From Flavobacterium coralii (GTDB taxonomy: Bacteria > Bacteroidota > Bacteroidia > Flavobacteriales > Flavobacteriaceae), in NCBI RefSeq assembly GCF_019891545.1, contig NZ_JAHDIU010000004.1, positions 354,524-418,523 on the forward strand: 64,000 nt of DNA. The letters are read 5' to 3'. The position numbers were made by a program, and so were the translations under genes. Positions 44,908 to 53,379 of this stretch are shown here, piece after piece. A model generated the notes under the pieces. The model had not been told where the DNA came from and made no database searches. It saw nothing but the letters and a program-made list of their open reading frames with translations. Each line of letters opens with the position of its first letter. Position 1 is the first letter of the stretch.

Positions 44908-44915
44908 CAAATGTA
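44908..44915 (-). promoter_or_regulatory. -7 element of pckA
   Basis: Minus-strand TACATTTG, about 33 bases before the chosen ATG. A TTG lies upstream but 30 bases away, outside the normal spacing. Confidence 0.45.
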
Positions 44916-44953
44916 AAAAATAAATTTTTAAATTATAGTGAATTGCAAATTAT

Positions 44954-45340
44954 TTATCCTTTTCGTTTCATTAAGTTCAATAACAACAGCGCCCACGCCG
45001 CAATTAATAAAAATCCTCCAATGGGAGTGATGAAACCAATGGTTCTGAAATCGAAAGAAAAAAGTGTATTGCAAGCTAAAAAATAGATAGATCCCGAAAA
45101 GAACAGCACTCCGGTAACAACAAGTATAAAAATATATTTTTTAACCTTTTTGGTCGCAAAATTAGTAGTACCTACAAACAGCAGGAACAGCGCATGGTAC
45201 ATCTGATATTTAACACCTGTTTCAAAAGTCGCAACAGCTTCCGGCTCAATAAGTTTTTTAAGCCCGTGGGCGCCAAATGCACCCAGTACAATTGCCACCA
45301 ATCCTAAAACAGCAGCGGTTATTAAAATTTTTCTTTCCAT
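44954..45340 (-). CDS. DUF423 membrane protein
   Basis: 128 residues from ATG 45340. Four hydrophobic helices with the DUF423 hallmark AIVLGAFGAHGLKKLIEPEAVATFETGVKYQMYHALFLLFVG and a C-terminal FITPIGGFLLIAAWALLLL. Function of the family is unknown. A TTG three codons upstream is an alternative start but lies inside the -7 element. It probably has a leaderless or near-leaderless message. Confidence 0.87.
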   Translation of the reverse strand: MERKILITAAVLGLVAIVLGAFGAHGLKKLIEPEAVATFETGVKYQMYHALFLLFVGTTNFATKKVKKYIFILVVTGVLFFSGSIYFLACNTLFSFDFRTIGFITPIGGFLLIAAWALLLLNLMKRKG

Positions 45341-45346
45341 TTTATT

Positions 45347-45354
45347 CAAAAATA
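45347..45354 (-). promoter_or_regulatory. -7 element ending 6 bases before the DUF423 ATG
   Basis: Minus-strand TATTTTTG at 45354-45347, then AATAAA, then ATG at 45340. It predicts no or almost no 5' leader. Confidence 0.5.
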
Positions 45355-45437
45355 TACTGTAAAATTAAAAACTTTACAGAACTTTACAGCACAAATATTT
45401 AACAAATCATTACATTCGTGTTATAAAATAAAACATT

Positions 45438-46808
45438 ATGAGGCATGTTTTAATTATTGGCGCAGGCCGCTCGGCTTCGTCTTTAATAGAATACCTGTTA
45501 CAAAAAGCAGAACCTGAAAACCTGCATATAACCATTGGCGACCTTTCTGTAGAACTTGCTTCACGCAAAACAAAAGGGCACCCAAGGGCAACACCGGTAG
45601 CTTTTGATATTTTTAATGAAGAGCAGCGCAACAATTATATAAGCAATGCCGATATTGTAATCTCTATGCTGCCGGCTCACCTGCACTATGAAGTGGCGAA
45701 GGACTGCATTAAGCACAAAAAGAACATGGTTACCGCCTCATACATTAGCCCGGCCATGATGGATCTTGATGAGCAGGTAAAAGAAAACGGGCTTATTTTT
45801 ATGAACGAAATTGGCCTTGACCCTGGTATTGACCACATGAGCGCTATGAAGGTACTTGATGAAATAAGGGATAAAGGCGGCAAAGTGTTGTTGTTTGAAT
45901 CTTTTTGCGGTGGGCTTGTAGCTCCCGAAAGCGATAATAACCTCTGGAATTATAAATTTACGTGGAATCCCCGCAATGTGGTACTCGCCGGGCAGGGTGG
46001 CGCAGCCAAATTTATACAGGAAGGCAACTATAAGTATATACCTTACAACAAACTATTCCGCCGCACAGAATTTATGGAGGTGGAGGGCTTCGGCAGGTTT
46101 GAAGGCTACGCCAACCGCGACTCATTAAAATACCGCAGCGTGTACGGGCTTGATGATGCCCTAACGCTGTACAGGGGCACATTAAGAAGAGTGGGCTACT
46201 CTAAAGCGTGGAATATGTTTGTGCAGCTTGGCATGACAGATGACACATATATTATGGAAAACTCAGAAAATATGAGTTACCGTGACTTTACCAATGCTTT
46301 CCTGCCGTACCACCCTACTGATTCTGTTGAACTAAAGCTGAGGCATATACTTAAAATAGACCAGGACGACATACAGTGGGATAAGCTTATGGAGCTAGAT
46401 ATTTTTAACGCTTCTAAAAAAGTAGGATTAAGAAATGCTACACCTGCACAAATACTGGAGAAGATATTATCTGACAAATGGACGCTTAGCCCTGACGACA
46501 AGGACATGATTGTAATGTACCATAAATTCGGTTATGAGCTTAACGGCAAAAAACAACAGATAGATTCTACTATGGTGTGTATAGGTGAAGACCAGACTTA
46601 TACCGCAATGGCTAAAACCGTAGGTTTACCGGTTGCCATGGCCGCCTTACAGATACTAAACGGCAACATTACACTTAAAGGCGTACAGTTACCTATTTAT
46701 AAAGAAATATATGAGCCAATATTAAAAGAGCTTGAAGAATTCGGGGTTGTGTTTAACGAAAAGCATGTGCCATATATGGGGTATAACCCTAATAATGTTG
46801 CAAGCTAA
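45438..46808 (+). CDS. Saccharopine dehydrogenase family protein
   Basis: 456 residues. N-terminal Rossmann VLIIGAGRSASSLIEYLL, then DIVISMLPAHLHYEVAKDC, NEIGLDPGIDHMSAMKVLD and FCGGLVAPESDNNLWNYKFTW, typical of saccharopine dehydrogenase (Lys9-like, glutamate-forming). It interconverts saccharopine and aminoadipate semialdehyde in lysine catabolism, or acts on a related substrate. An Lrp/AsnC regulator follows 270 bases downstream, consistent with amino-acid control. Strong terminator after the stop. Confidence 0.9.
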   Translation: MRHVLIIGAGRSASSLIEYLLQKAEPENLHITIGDLSVELASRKTKGHPRATPVAFDIFNEEQRNNYISNADIVISMLPAHLHYEVAKDCIKHKKNMVTASYISPAMMDLDEQVKENGLIFMNEIGLDPGIDHMSAMKVLDEIRDKGGKVLLFESFCGGLVAPESDNNLWNYKFTWNPRNVVLAGQGGAAKFIQEGNYKYIPYNKLFRRTEFMEVEGFGRFEGYANRDSLKYRSVYGLDDALTLYRGTLRRVGYSKAWNMFVQLGMTDDTYIMENSENMSYRDFTNAFLPYHPTDSVELKLRHILKIDQDDIQWDKLMELDIFNASKKVGLRNATPAQILEKILSDKWTLSPDDKDMIVMYHKFGYELNGKKQQIDSTMVCIGEDQTYTAMAKTVGLPVAMAALQILNGNITLKGVQLPIYKEIYEPILKELEEFGVVFNEKHVPYMGYNPNNVAS

Positions 46809-46838
46809 GCCCCGCATAACTAACTCAACTAACTATGT

Positions 46839-46867
46839 AACCTCCCGCACGTTGCGGGAGGTTTTTT
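46839..46867 (+). terminator. Terminator of the saccharopine dehydrogenase gene
   Basis: Perfect 11-base stem AACCTCCCGCA (46839-46849) / TGCGGGAGGTT (46853-46863), 3-base loop, T-run. Confidence 0.92.
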
Positions 46868-46871
46868 ATCA

Positions 46872-46911
46872 CAGGTAGTTATACCTGCTTATCAAAATCA
46901 GGTAATTATAC
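46872..46911. promoter_or_regulatory. Paired CAGGTA palindrome and direct copy upstream of the Lrp gene
   Basis: CAGGTAGTTATACCTG (46872-46887) is a perfect 6-bp-arm palindrome with an AT-rich centre. A half copy CAGGTAATTATAC lies at 46899-46911, 27 bases on. The size and AT centre resemble Lrp-family binding sites, so an operator for the neighbouring regulator is possible; unproven. Confidence 0.35.
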
Positions 46912-46990
46912 GCTTATGAGTACAAATGTAACGAACTACTTTAGCAATGTAAATCAACTACACCTTTTTTACATACACCTTTACATCTAT

Positions 46991-47008
46991 GCCGCCCGCA
47001 CGGGCGGC
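46991..47008. other. GC-rich hairpin in the Lrp upstream region
   Basis: GCCGCCCG (46991-46998), CA, CGGGCGGC (47001-47008), followed by TTCTTCT. It stands out in AT-rich surroundings and shares the string CCCGCACG with the terminator at 46839. It could end a short transcript. No convincing gene lies between the two hairpins; a 62-codon frame there has no support. Confidence 0.4.
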
Positions 47009-47054
47009 TTCTTCTATATAGCTGCTCAAATTACAATATCACATATAAATACAT

Positions 47055-47062
47055 TATTTTTG
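47055..47062 (+). promoter_or_regulatory. -7 element of the Lrp-family gene
   Basis: TATTTTTG, ending 16 bases before the ATG at 47079. No TTG at standard spacing upstream. Confidence 0.45.
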
Positions 47063-47078
47063 TATAAAGCTGTAACCT

Positions 47079-47549
47079 ATGAAACTAAATTCCTTTCAGA
47101 TTGAAATAGACGGCATCGATAAAGAGATACTCCGCAACCTGATGGAGGATGCCCGCAAGCCTATTTTGCAGATAGCTTCTAAAATTGGTATTTCAGGTGC
47201 AGCCATACACCAAAGGCTGCGCAAGCTGGAGCAGGCAGGTGTAATCTCCGGCTCAAAATTCATTGTAAATAATAAGGTATTAGGCTACAGTACTATGGCG
47301 TTTGTGGGCATTTACCTTGACAAAGCGTCGAGCAATGCAGAAACGGTAAAAGAGCTGCGAAAAATACCCGAAGTACTGGAATGCCACTACACCACCGGGA
47401 ACTGGTCTATACTCATAAAGATTATTTGCCGTGACAACGAACACCTGATGCAGCTACTTAACACGCGCATACAGCCTATTGACGGAGTTTCGCGTACTGA
47501 AACGTTTATATCACTCGATCAGCAGATCGAACGGCAGATACAATTGTAA
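47079..47549 (+). CDS. Lrp/AsnC-family transcriptional regulator
   Basis: 156 residues. N-terminal winged helix-turn-helix (IDKEILRNLMEDARKPILQIASKIGISGAAIHQRLRKLEQAGVI) and a C-terminal ligand-binding RAM domain (MAFVGIYLDKASSNAETVKEL, VLECHYTTGNWSILIKI). It binds DNA as dimers or octamers and senses an amino acid. The saccharopine dehydrogenase gene upstream suggests lysine or a related effector; inferred. The palindromes at 46872-46911 are candidate sites. Confidence 0.92.
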   Translation: MKLNSFQIEIDGIDKEILRNLMEDARKPILQIASKIGISGAAIHQRLRKLEQAGVISGSKFIVNNKVLGYSTMAFVGIYLDKASSNAETVKELRKIPEVLECHYTTGNWSILIKIICRDNEHLMQLLNTRIQPIDGVSRTETFISLDQQIERQIQL

Positions 47550-47654
47550 ATTCAGAAATCAGAACTTTAGATAAAACTGCTAAGAATCTATATCTTTAAC
47601 CTCGCATCAGTATTATATTCTAACTTCTGAATTTTACTTTCTAATTTCAGAATT
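47549..47654. repeat. Inverted repeat between the Lrp and YugP-type genes
   Basis: AATTCAGAA (47549-47557) is the reverse complement of TTCTGAATT (47625-47633); a further TTCAGAATT lies at 47646-47654, overlapping the convergent stop. The sequence between is low-complexity AT-rich text such as CAGAAATCAGAAC. No other feature is seen here. Confidence 0.35.
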
Positions 47655-48351
47655 AATCCCTCCTGCCAAATACAAGGAATGCAAAATAAAGCAGGTTGGC
47701 AAGCGCACCAAGTGCCGCTACAACATAAGTACGGGCAGCCCATTTAAGCGAATCTTCCGCGCCGCTGTATTCCTGGCTTGTAAGCATATTATTCCGTTTT
47801 AACCACTTCAGTGCCCTGTTGCTGGCGTCATACTCCACCGGAAGCGTAATAAAACTGAAGAGCGTTGCAATAGCCATCATGGCAAGGCCCAGTATAGCAA
47901 TGTAATACCCGAAACCAATATTGGATGCCGCACCTAATACAAGCCCGCCAATAATAAGCATACCCGATAGCCTTGAAGATATACTCACTACAGGAACCAT
48001 CTTGCTGCGAAACTGCAACATACTGTATGCCGTAGCATGCTGAACGGCATGCCCTACCTCGTGGGCGGCAACGGCTGCTGCTGCGGCATTGCGCTGATTA
48101 TAAACGGCTTCACTAAGGTTAACGGTTTTATCAACGGGGTTGTAATGGTCAGTAAGCCTGCCCGGTGTAGAAATAACCTTAACATCATAAATACCATTAT
48201 CATTCAGCATTTGCTGTGCTATCTCTGCGCCACTCATGCCGTTGCGCAAATGCACCTTGCTGTAATGATTAAATTTAGATTGCAGCCTGCTGCTTACAAT
48301 GAAACTTACCAGTGCAATTGCACCTAGTAATATAAAATATCCTATTCCCAT
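47653..48351 (-). CDS. YugP-type membrane zinc metallopeptidase
   Basis: 232 residues. N-terminal membrane helix, then NGMSGAEIAQQMLNDNGI, and zinc motif AAHEVGHAVQHA (HExxH), followed by three to four hydrophobic helices (MLIIGGLVLGAASNIGFGYYIAILGLAMMAIATLFSFI region). Matches the YugP/DUF neutral zinc metallopeptidase family of unknown substrate. Convergent with the Lrp gene. Confidence 0.88.
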   Translation of the reverse strand: MGIGYFILLGAIALVSFIVSSRLQSKFNHYSKVHLRNGMSGAEIAQQMLNDNGIYDVKVISTPGRLTDHYNPVDKTVNLSEAVYNQRNAAAAAVAAHEVGHAVQHATAYSMLQFRSKMVPVVSISSRLSGMLIIGGLVLGAASNIGFGYYIAILGLAMMAIATLFSFITLPVEYDASNRALKWLKRNNMLTSQEYSGAEDSLKWAARTYVVAALGALANLLYFAFLVFGRRD

Positions 48352-48387
48352 TTTAATATTTGTTTTTAAAGGATATACATCAAAATT

Positions 48388-48413
48388 AAAGCCAATCTTT
48401 GCAGACTGGCTTT
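48388..48413 (-). terminator. Probable terminator of the beta-barrel gene
   Basis: Minus strand: AAAGCCAGTC / GATTGGCTTT (one G-T wobble) around a 6-base loop, followed by AATTTTG. The T-tract is weak. Confidence 0.5.
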
Positions 48414-48445
48414 AGGTGTATATTTTGTCATGAATGCTTTAGTGG

Positions 48446-49126
48446 TTACAGCACAAAAATAAGTTTAGCGTAAAAACGGCCCTGCCCATTTTCTTTAACG
48501 GTATTTGCCACATCGGCTACTTCGCTGTCCCAGCTGCCGCTTAATACTGCCCACTGATAACCCATATTTAATCTTAACGGGAATGATGATTTTTGAAAAG
48601 CCGCAACCGATATTGACGGACCTACAAATAACTGCTCGTTGCCCAGGCTGATATGGCCTGTATGGAAAGCAGGGTTAAGATTATTAAGGTCTATTTCGGT
48701 GCCGCGCCTGTAAAGGTCGAAAGTATTGGTAGTATAAGAAATGTCAGCACCGGTACCTATATAAAAACCGTTACCCCTTAAAGGTATGTACTGCGGCCTT
48801 AATGTTAAACCTGCCACAGCACCCCTCACCCTGTCGGTACTTGTTTTCTTATCATAATAATTGGTATTGAACTCAAAATCAAACATGATTTTTTCCCATG
48901 TCACGTTGTAACCGAAACCGGCCTCGAACATAGCATCCGGCAACTGCGGCATGCCCGAAGCTTCAAGTTTGTCATTAATTTCGTAGTCATTCATAGTCCC
49001 AACACCAAACGCTACATAAAAGCGTTTGCTGATTGGTTCTCCCGATTCTGTTGCAGCTGAATCTGTTTCTTGTGCAAATGCCGAAAATGATGCAAGGCAT
49101 ACTGCTGTAAGTAAGATTTTTTTCAT
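48446..49126 (-). CDS. Outer-membrane beta-barrel protein
   Basis: 226 residues. Signal peptide MKKILLTAVCLASFSAFAQ, then alternating amphipathic beta-strands (FYVAFGVGTMNDYEIND, IMFDFEFNTNYYDK, GFYIGTGADISYTTNTF, LRLNMGYQWAVLSGSW) ending FYAKLIFVL, with hydrophobic alternation to the terminus as in small outer-membrane barrels. No named family is recognised. Single-gene unit between leuS and the YugP-type gene. Confidence 0.75.
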   Translation of the reverse strand: MKKILLTAVCLASFSAFAQETDSAATESGEPISKRFYVAFGVGTMNDYEINDKLEASGMPQLPDAMFEAGFGYNVTWEKIMFDFEFNTNYYDKKTSTDRVRGAVAGLTLRPQYIPLRGNGFYIGTGADISYTTNTFDLYRRGTEIDLNNLNPAFHTGHISLGNEQLFVGPSISVAAFQKSSFPLRLNMGYQWAVLSGSWDSEVADVANTVKENGQGRFYAKLIFVL

Positions 49127-49230
49127 GTTGATTTTGTTTTAATTGTTATTTTTTGATTAATGATTTGATTTCAGATAACCAAACGCTGTGCCAAAAAATT
49201 CGCGTTAAATATGTTAATTAAAAAACCAAA

Positions 49231-49264
49231 AAACGATATGTTGATTTTCAGCAACATATCGTTT
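49231..49264 (-). terminator. Terminator of leuS
   Basis: Perfect 13-base stem: AAACGATATGTTG (49231-49243) and CAACATATCGTTT (49252-49264), loop 8 bases, T-run on the minus strand. The stem is AT-rich but long. Confidence 0.8.
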
Positions 49265-49286
49265 AAATAATTTTATCTTGTTAAAA

Positions 49287-52200
49287 TTACATTACAATAT
49301 TGATGATCTTGCCGGGAACGATAATTACTTTTTTAGGCGCTTTGCCCTCCAGTTGCTGCACGGTGCGCTCATCTGCAAGTATCAGCTGCTGCATTTCGTC
49401 CTGTGGCATATCCAGCGGCAGCTCTATCTTAAACCTCATCTTGCCGTTAAAAGAAACTGGATATTCCTTACTGCTCTCAACAAGGTACTCAGGCTTAAAT
49501 ATAGGGAACGGCACTTTGCTTATACTGCCCTGGTGTCCCAGCCTGTGCCATAGCTCCTCGGCAATGTGCGGAGCATAAGGCGATATTATAACCGCAAGCG
49601 GCTCTAATATTAAACGCTCATGGCAATTAATAGCCGTTAGTTCGTTTACTGCTATCATGAAAGAACTTACCGAGGTATTAAAAGAAAAGTTCTCAATATC
49701 ATCCTGAACCTTCTTGATAGTGCGGTGCAGTATCTTGTATGCCTCGGCAGAGGCAGGATTACTGTTTACAATAAGCCCCTTATCGTCAAAGTACAACTTC
49801 CATAATTTTTTCAGGAAACCGCTAACGCCGGTAATCCCGGCGGTATTCCAGGGCTTTGCCTGCTCCAGCGGGCCTAAGAACATTTCATATAAACGCAGGG
49901 TGTCCGCACCATACTGTTCGCATATATCATCAGGCGTTACTACATTATATTTTGATTTCGACATTTTCTCTACTTCGCGGCTTACGATATAATTACCGTT
50001 ATCTTCTGTAATAAAACGCGCTGTGTTATACTCACTCCTCCAGTTCCTGAAACCGTCCATATCAAGCTCGTCAGAAGCATTTACAAGGCTTACGTCTGCA
50101 TGAATACTTCTCACAGTCGCCTCGCCAAACTCAAGCTCAACCTTACGGTAGGTTTTTATAGCTTTAGAAGCAAAAATATCGTTCAGCAGTAAATTCTTTA
50201 CTTTTTTCTTTACCTCTTCGGTATTATATTTATCTGCCAATGACTTAGACAGGTAAACCGTAAAGCTGCCTTCGGTACTGTCGTTCATGCCAGTAAAGTT
50301 TACATCTTCTATAGTGCAGCTATAATTGTAAACGGCTTCATGCACAAAAGCGCTTGTGCCAAGTATCATCCCCTGGTTGATGAGCTTTTTAAACGGCTCC
50401 TCGCTGTTGATGTATCCCCTGTCTTTTAAAAACTTATTCCAGAAACGGCTGTATAGCAAGTGTCCGGTAGCGTGTTCGCTGCCGCCTATATATAAATCAA
50501 CATTTTGCCAGTAGGCCTCATGCTCAGGAGAAACAAACTGTTCCTTATTGAACGGATCCATATAGCGCAGCCAGTACCATGAGCTGCCTGCCCATCCGGG
50601 CATCGTGTTAAGCTCCAGCGGGAAAATATAATCAGCCTCCCCCGCCTCCAAAGGTGGAGATGACACACTGTTTGTTTTAGTGTTCCAGTACCAATCTTTA
50701 GCATTACCCAGCGGTGGCTGCCCGTCTTCGGTTGGCAGGTATTTTTCTACTTCCGGCAGGCGCACAGGCAAATGCTCTGTGGCTATCATTTGCGGCAGCC
50801 CGTTTACGTAATACACCGGGAACGGCTCGCCCCAGTAACGCTGGCGGCTGAACACCGCATCGCGAAGGCGGTAGTTGGTTTTACCCTTGCCCCTGCCTAT
50901 ATCTTCAAGGTTTTTAATAACCGCTTTGGTAGCTTCTTTGTAAGACATGCCATCCAGAAAATCTGAATTAATAAGCGTAAACCCTTCTTTGGCAGAGAAT
51001 GCTTCTTCAGCAATTATCTCGTCAGGGTTCTCCCCTTTTGGGGGTTGGGGGGCAAAAATATTCTTTATGGGGATATTAAAATGCTTTGCAAAATCATAAT
51101 CGCGCTGGTCACCCGCCGGCACAGCCATAACAGCCCCCGTGCCATAGCCCGCCAGAACATAGTCACCTATCCAAACCGGTATGGGTTCTTTGGTAAACGG
51201 ATGCTCGGCATAAGCCCCTGTAAACACACCTGATATGGTTTTTACATCGGCCATACGGTCGCGCTCACTGCGTTTTGCCGTTGCTTCTATATATTGTTCT
51301 ACAGCCGCTTTTTGTTCCGGTGTGGTTATCTTAGGCACAAGGTCATGCTCGGGCGCAAGTGTCATAAACGTTACCCCGAAAATAGTATCAGGCCTTGTGG
51401 TAAATACTTCTATTTCATAATCGCCAGTATCATCTCCGGTAAGAAAGTACTCCACCATATCTTTTTCAGATGTGGGCTGTTTCACCTTAAAGGTAACTGA
51501 TGCACCAACCGATTTACCAATCCAGTTGCGCTGGCTTTCTTTTAACGATTCTGTCCAGTCTATTGTTTCAAGCCCTGCGAGCAGGCGCTCGGCGTAGGCC
51601 GAAATACGCATACTCCATTGCGTCATCTTTTTACGGATAACCGGATGCCCTCCCCTTTCCGAAACGCCGTTTACTATTTCATCATTTGCCAGTACAGTAC
51701 CCAGTGCAGGGCACCAGTTCACCTCGGTTTCGGCAAGGTAGGTAAGCCTGTACTGTAAAAGTATGCGCTCCTGCTTTTCTTTATTGTAGCCGTTCCAGTC
51801 TTCGGCAGTAAAAACAGCTATGTTATCATCGCTCACCGCATTAACGGCAGCATTGCCTTCTTTTTCAAAAATAGCTATAAGCGTGCAAATGCTTTCTGCT
51901 TTATCAGCATCTTTATTGTACCATGAGTTGAAGAGTTGTATAAAAATCCACTGCGTCCATTTGTAATACTCGGGACTGCTGGTACGCACCTCCCTGTCCC
52001 AGTCGAACGAAAAGCCTATTTTATCAAGCTGTTCGCGGTAGCGGTTAATGTTAGCTTCGGTAGTTATGGCAGGGTGCTGCCCGGTTTGTATGGCATACTG
52101 CTCTGCCGGAAGGCCAAAGCTGTCATACCCCTGCGGGTGCAGCACATTATAACCCTGGTGGCGCTTGTAGCGCGCATATATATCAGAGGCTATGTAGCCT

Positions 52201-52358
52201 AGCGGGTGCCCCACGTGCAGCCCTGCGCCGGACGGGTACGGAAACATATCCAGTACATAATATTTAGGCTTATCTGATAAATCATCAGCCATAAATGTTT
52301 TGTTCTCTGCCCAGTACTTTTGCCAGCGGGCCTCAATTTCGTTGGGGTTGTATTTCAT
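49287..52358 (-). CDS. leuS: Leucyl-tRNA synthetase with in-frame repeat insertions
   Basis: 1023 residues, longer than the ~860 of E. coli LeuRS. HIGH motif HVGH at 48-51 (YPSGAGLHVGHPLGY), editing domain (TRPDTIFGVTFMTLAPEH, GTGAVMAVPAGDQRDYDFA), GWAGSSWYWLRY, and KMSKS at 798-802. Extra length comes from a Bacteroidota-type insert in CP1 (~145-200), an insert between GWAGSSWYW and KMSKS (~690-770), and two short segments encoded by a palindromic repeat: APQPPKGEN at ~436-444 and SSPPLEAGEAD at ~566-577. All catalytic motifs are intact, so the enzyme should work. Confidence 0.95.
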   Translation of the reverse strand: MKYNPNEIEARWQKYWAENKTFMADDLSDKPKYYVLDMFPYPSGAGLHVGHPLGYIASDIYARYKRHQGYNVLHPQGYDSFGLPAEQYAIQTGQHPAITTEANINRYREQLDKIGFSFDWDREVRTSSPEYYKWTQWIFIQLFNSWYNKDADKAESICTLIAIFEKEGNAAVNAVSDDNIAVFTAEDWNGYNKEKQERILLQYRLTYLAETEVNWCPALGTVLANDEIVNGVSERGGHPVIRKKMTQWSMRISAYAERLLAGLETIDWTESLKESQRNWIGKSVGASVTFKVKQPTSEKDMVEYFLTGDDTGDYEIEVFTTRPDTIFGVTFMTLAPEHDLVPKITTPEQKAAVEQYIEATAKRSERDRMADVKTISGVFTGAYAEHPFTKEPIPVWIGDYVLAGYGTGAVMAVPAGDQRDYDFAKHFNIPIKNIFAPQPPKGENPDEIIAEEAFSAKEGFTLINSDFLDGMSYKEATKAVIKNLEDIGRGKGKTNYRLRDAVFSRQRYWGEPFPVYYVNGLPQMIATEHLPVRLPEVEKYLPTEDGQPPLGNAKDWYWNTKTNSVSSPPLEAGEADYIFPLELNTMPGWAGSSWYWLRYMDPFNKEQFVSPEHEAYWQNVDLYIGGSEHATGHLLYSRFWNKFLKDRGYINSEEPFKKLINQGMILGTSAFVHEAVYNYSCTIEDVNFTGMNDSTEGSFTVYLSKSLADKYNTEEVKKKVKNLLLNDIFASKAIKTYRKVELEFGEATVRSIHADVSLVNASDELDMDGFRNWRSEYNTARFITEDNGNYIVSREVEKMSKSKYNVVTPDDICEQYGADTLRLYEMFLGPLEQAKPWNTAGITGVSGFLKKLWKLYFDDKGLIVNSNPASAEAYKILHRTIKKVQDDIENFSFNTSVSSFMIAVNELTAINCHERLILEPLAVIISPYAPHIAEELWHRLGHQGSISKVPFPIFKPEYLVESSKEYPVSFNGKMRFKIELPLDMPQDEMQQLILADERTVQQLEGKAPKKVIIVPGKIINIVM
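50635..50663. repeat. GC-rich palindromic repeat inside leuS (copy B)
   Basis: On the plus strand CCTCCCCCGCCTCC, AAA, GGTGGAGATGA: two C-rich blocks then a G-rich block forming a small hairpin. Translated on the minus strand in leuS it gives SSPPLEAGEA, just before the GWAGSSWYW region. Relative to leuS it lies in the opposite orientation to copy A. Confidence 0.5.
51026..51053. repeat. GC-rich palindromic repeat inside leuS (copy A)
   Basis: On the minus strand GCCCCCCAACCCCC, AAAA, GGGGAGAACC: CCCC/GGGG hairpin. In leuS it encodes APQPPKGEN at about residues 436-444, in a loop at the end of the editing domain. 22 of 27 bases match copy C at 53379-53405, including a 13-base identical block. 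Confidence 0.6.
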
Positions 52359-52410
52359 GCTCTGATAGAAAAGTTGTAAGTAGTAAAGTTTTAAAAGTCC
52401 TGTTAACCCG

Positions 52411-52439
52411 CAAATTTACGCTTATTGTACGAAAGTCAA
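52411..52439 (-). promoter_or_regulatory. Promoter of leuS
   Basis: Minus strand: TTG (52439-52437), 18-base spacer, TAAATTTG (52418-52411), leader about 50 bases to the ATG at 52358. A good consensus match. Confidence 0.6.
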
Positions 52440-52506
52440 AACTTTGCCCGTTATAAACTATGTTTAACAAATTTCTTTATTATTTTTACCGCTTAAAACC
52501 AATCCT

Positions 52507-53379
52507 ATGGCATCATCTTTTGAGAAATTCCAAAAAAGGCGGCTAATTTCTTCCTATTTTTCTGTAATACTCAGCATTTTTATCGTGCTTACCCTTCTTG
52601 GGGCATTAGGATTATTTGTTATTAATACCGAAAAGATATCGGGCTATGTAAAAGAGAACATACCCATGACGGTATATTTTAAGCGCGAGGCTACCGACAG
52701 CACTATGCAGGCATTTGGCGAGCAGCTTAAAAATTCACCGTTTATAAAAGATTTTAAATACGTATCTAAAGAAGAAGCGGCAGAAAACAACAGGGATATT
52801 ATGGGCGACTATGAAACCCTGCTTGACAGCAACCCGCTAATGAACTCTTATGACCTGCACCTTAAAGGCGGTTATGTACAGAACGACAGCATTAAGAATA
52901 TAGAGGTACAGTTCCGTTCTAACCCTATGGTGGGTGATATTACCTATGATATGGTGCTGGTTGAGATGGCAAACGAGAACATTAAAGTTATATCATTCTG
53001 GATACTGGTTATAAGCGGAGTGCTGGCGTTTGTATCGATGCTTTTAATAAACAGTTCGCTTCGCCTTTCTATATACAACCACCGCTTTACTATTAAAACA
53101 ATGCAGATGGTGGGCGCTACCAAATCTTTTATCCGCAGGCCGTTTGTATGGAGGGGCATTAAACTTGGGCTTATAGGCTCGCTGCTGGCAATAGGCGCAT
53201 TAATTTGGCTTGTGTACTACCTTGATGAGGCTTTCCCTGTGCTTAATATATGGGAAGACTGGGTGCCTACCGCAATAGTGTTTGCCGGGGTGCTGGCCTT
53301 TGGTATTATCATAGCTGCAATAAGTACCTTTTTTGCTACACAAAGGTTCCTGAACCTGAGAACAGACGACTTGTATTAG
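52507..53379 (+). CDS. ftsX: Cell-division protein FtsX
   Basis: 290 residues. Four membrane helices (VILSIFIVLTLLGALGLFVI near the N-terminus, then three in the C-terminal half), a periplasmic loop, and the FtsX-typical LRLSIYNHRFTIKTMQMVGATKSFIRRPFVWRG. With FtsE it forms an ABC-type complex that activates cell-wall hydrolases at the septum; ftsE is not in this window. It heads a chain of envelope genes (DUF3098, uppP). Confidence 0.92.
   Translation: MASSFEKFQKRRLISSYFSVILSIFIVLTLLGALGLFVINTEKISGYVKENIPMTVYFKREATDSTMQAFGEQLKNSPFIKDFKYVSKEEAAENNRDIMGDYETLLDSNPLMNSYDLHLKGGYVQNDSIKNIEVQFRSNPMVGDITYDMVLVEMANENIKVISFWILVISGVLAFVSMLLINSSLRLSIYNHRFTIKTMQMVGATKSFIRRPFVWRGIKLGLIGSLLAIGALIWLVYYLDEAFPVLNIWEDWVPTAIVFAGVLAFGIIIAAISTFFATQRFLNLRTDDLY

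Noticed and set aside
46916-47104. 62-codon frame between the saccharopine dehydrogenase and Lrp genes
   Set aside because: It reads through the GC hairpin and overlaps the Lrp start; no ribosome-binding site or protein-like composition.
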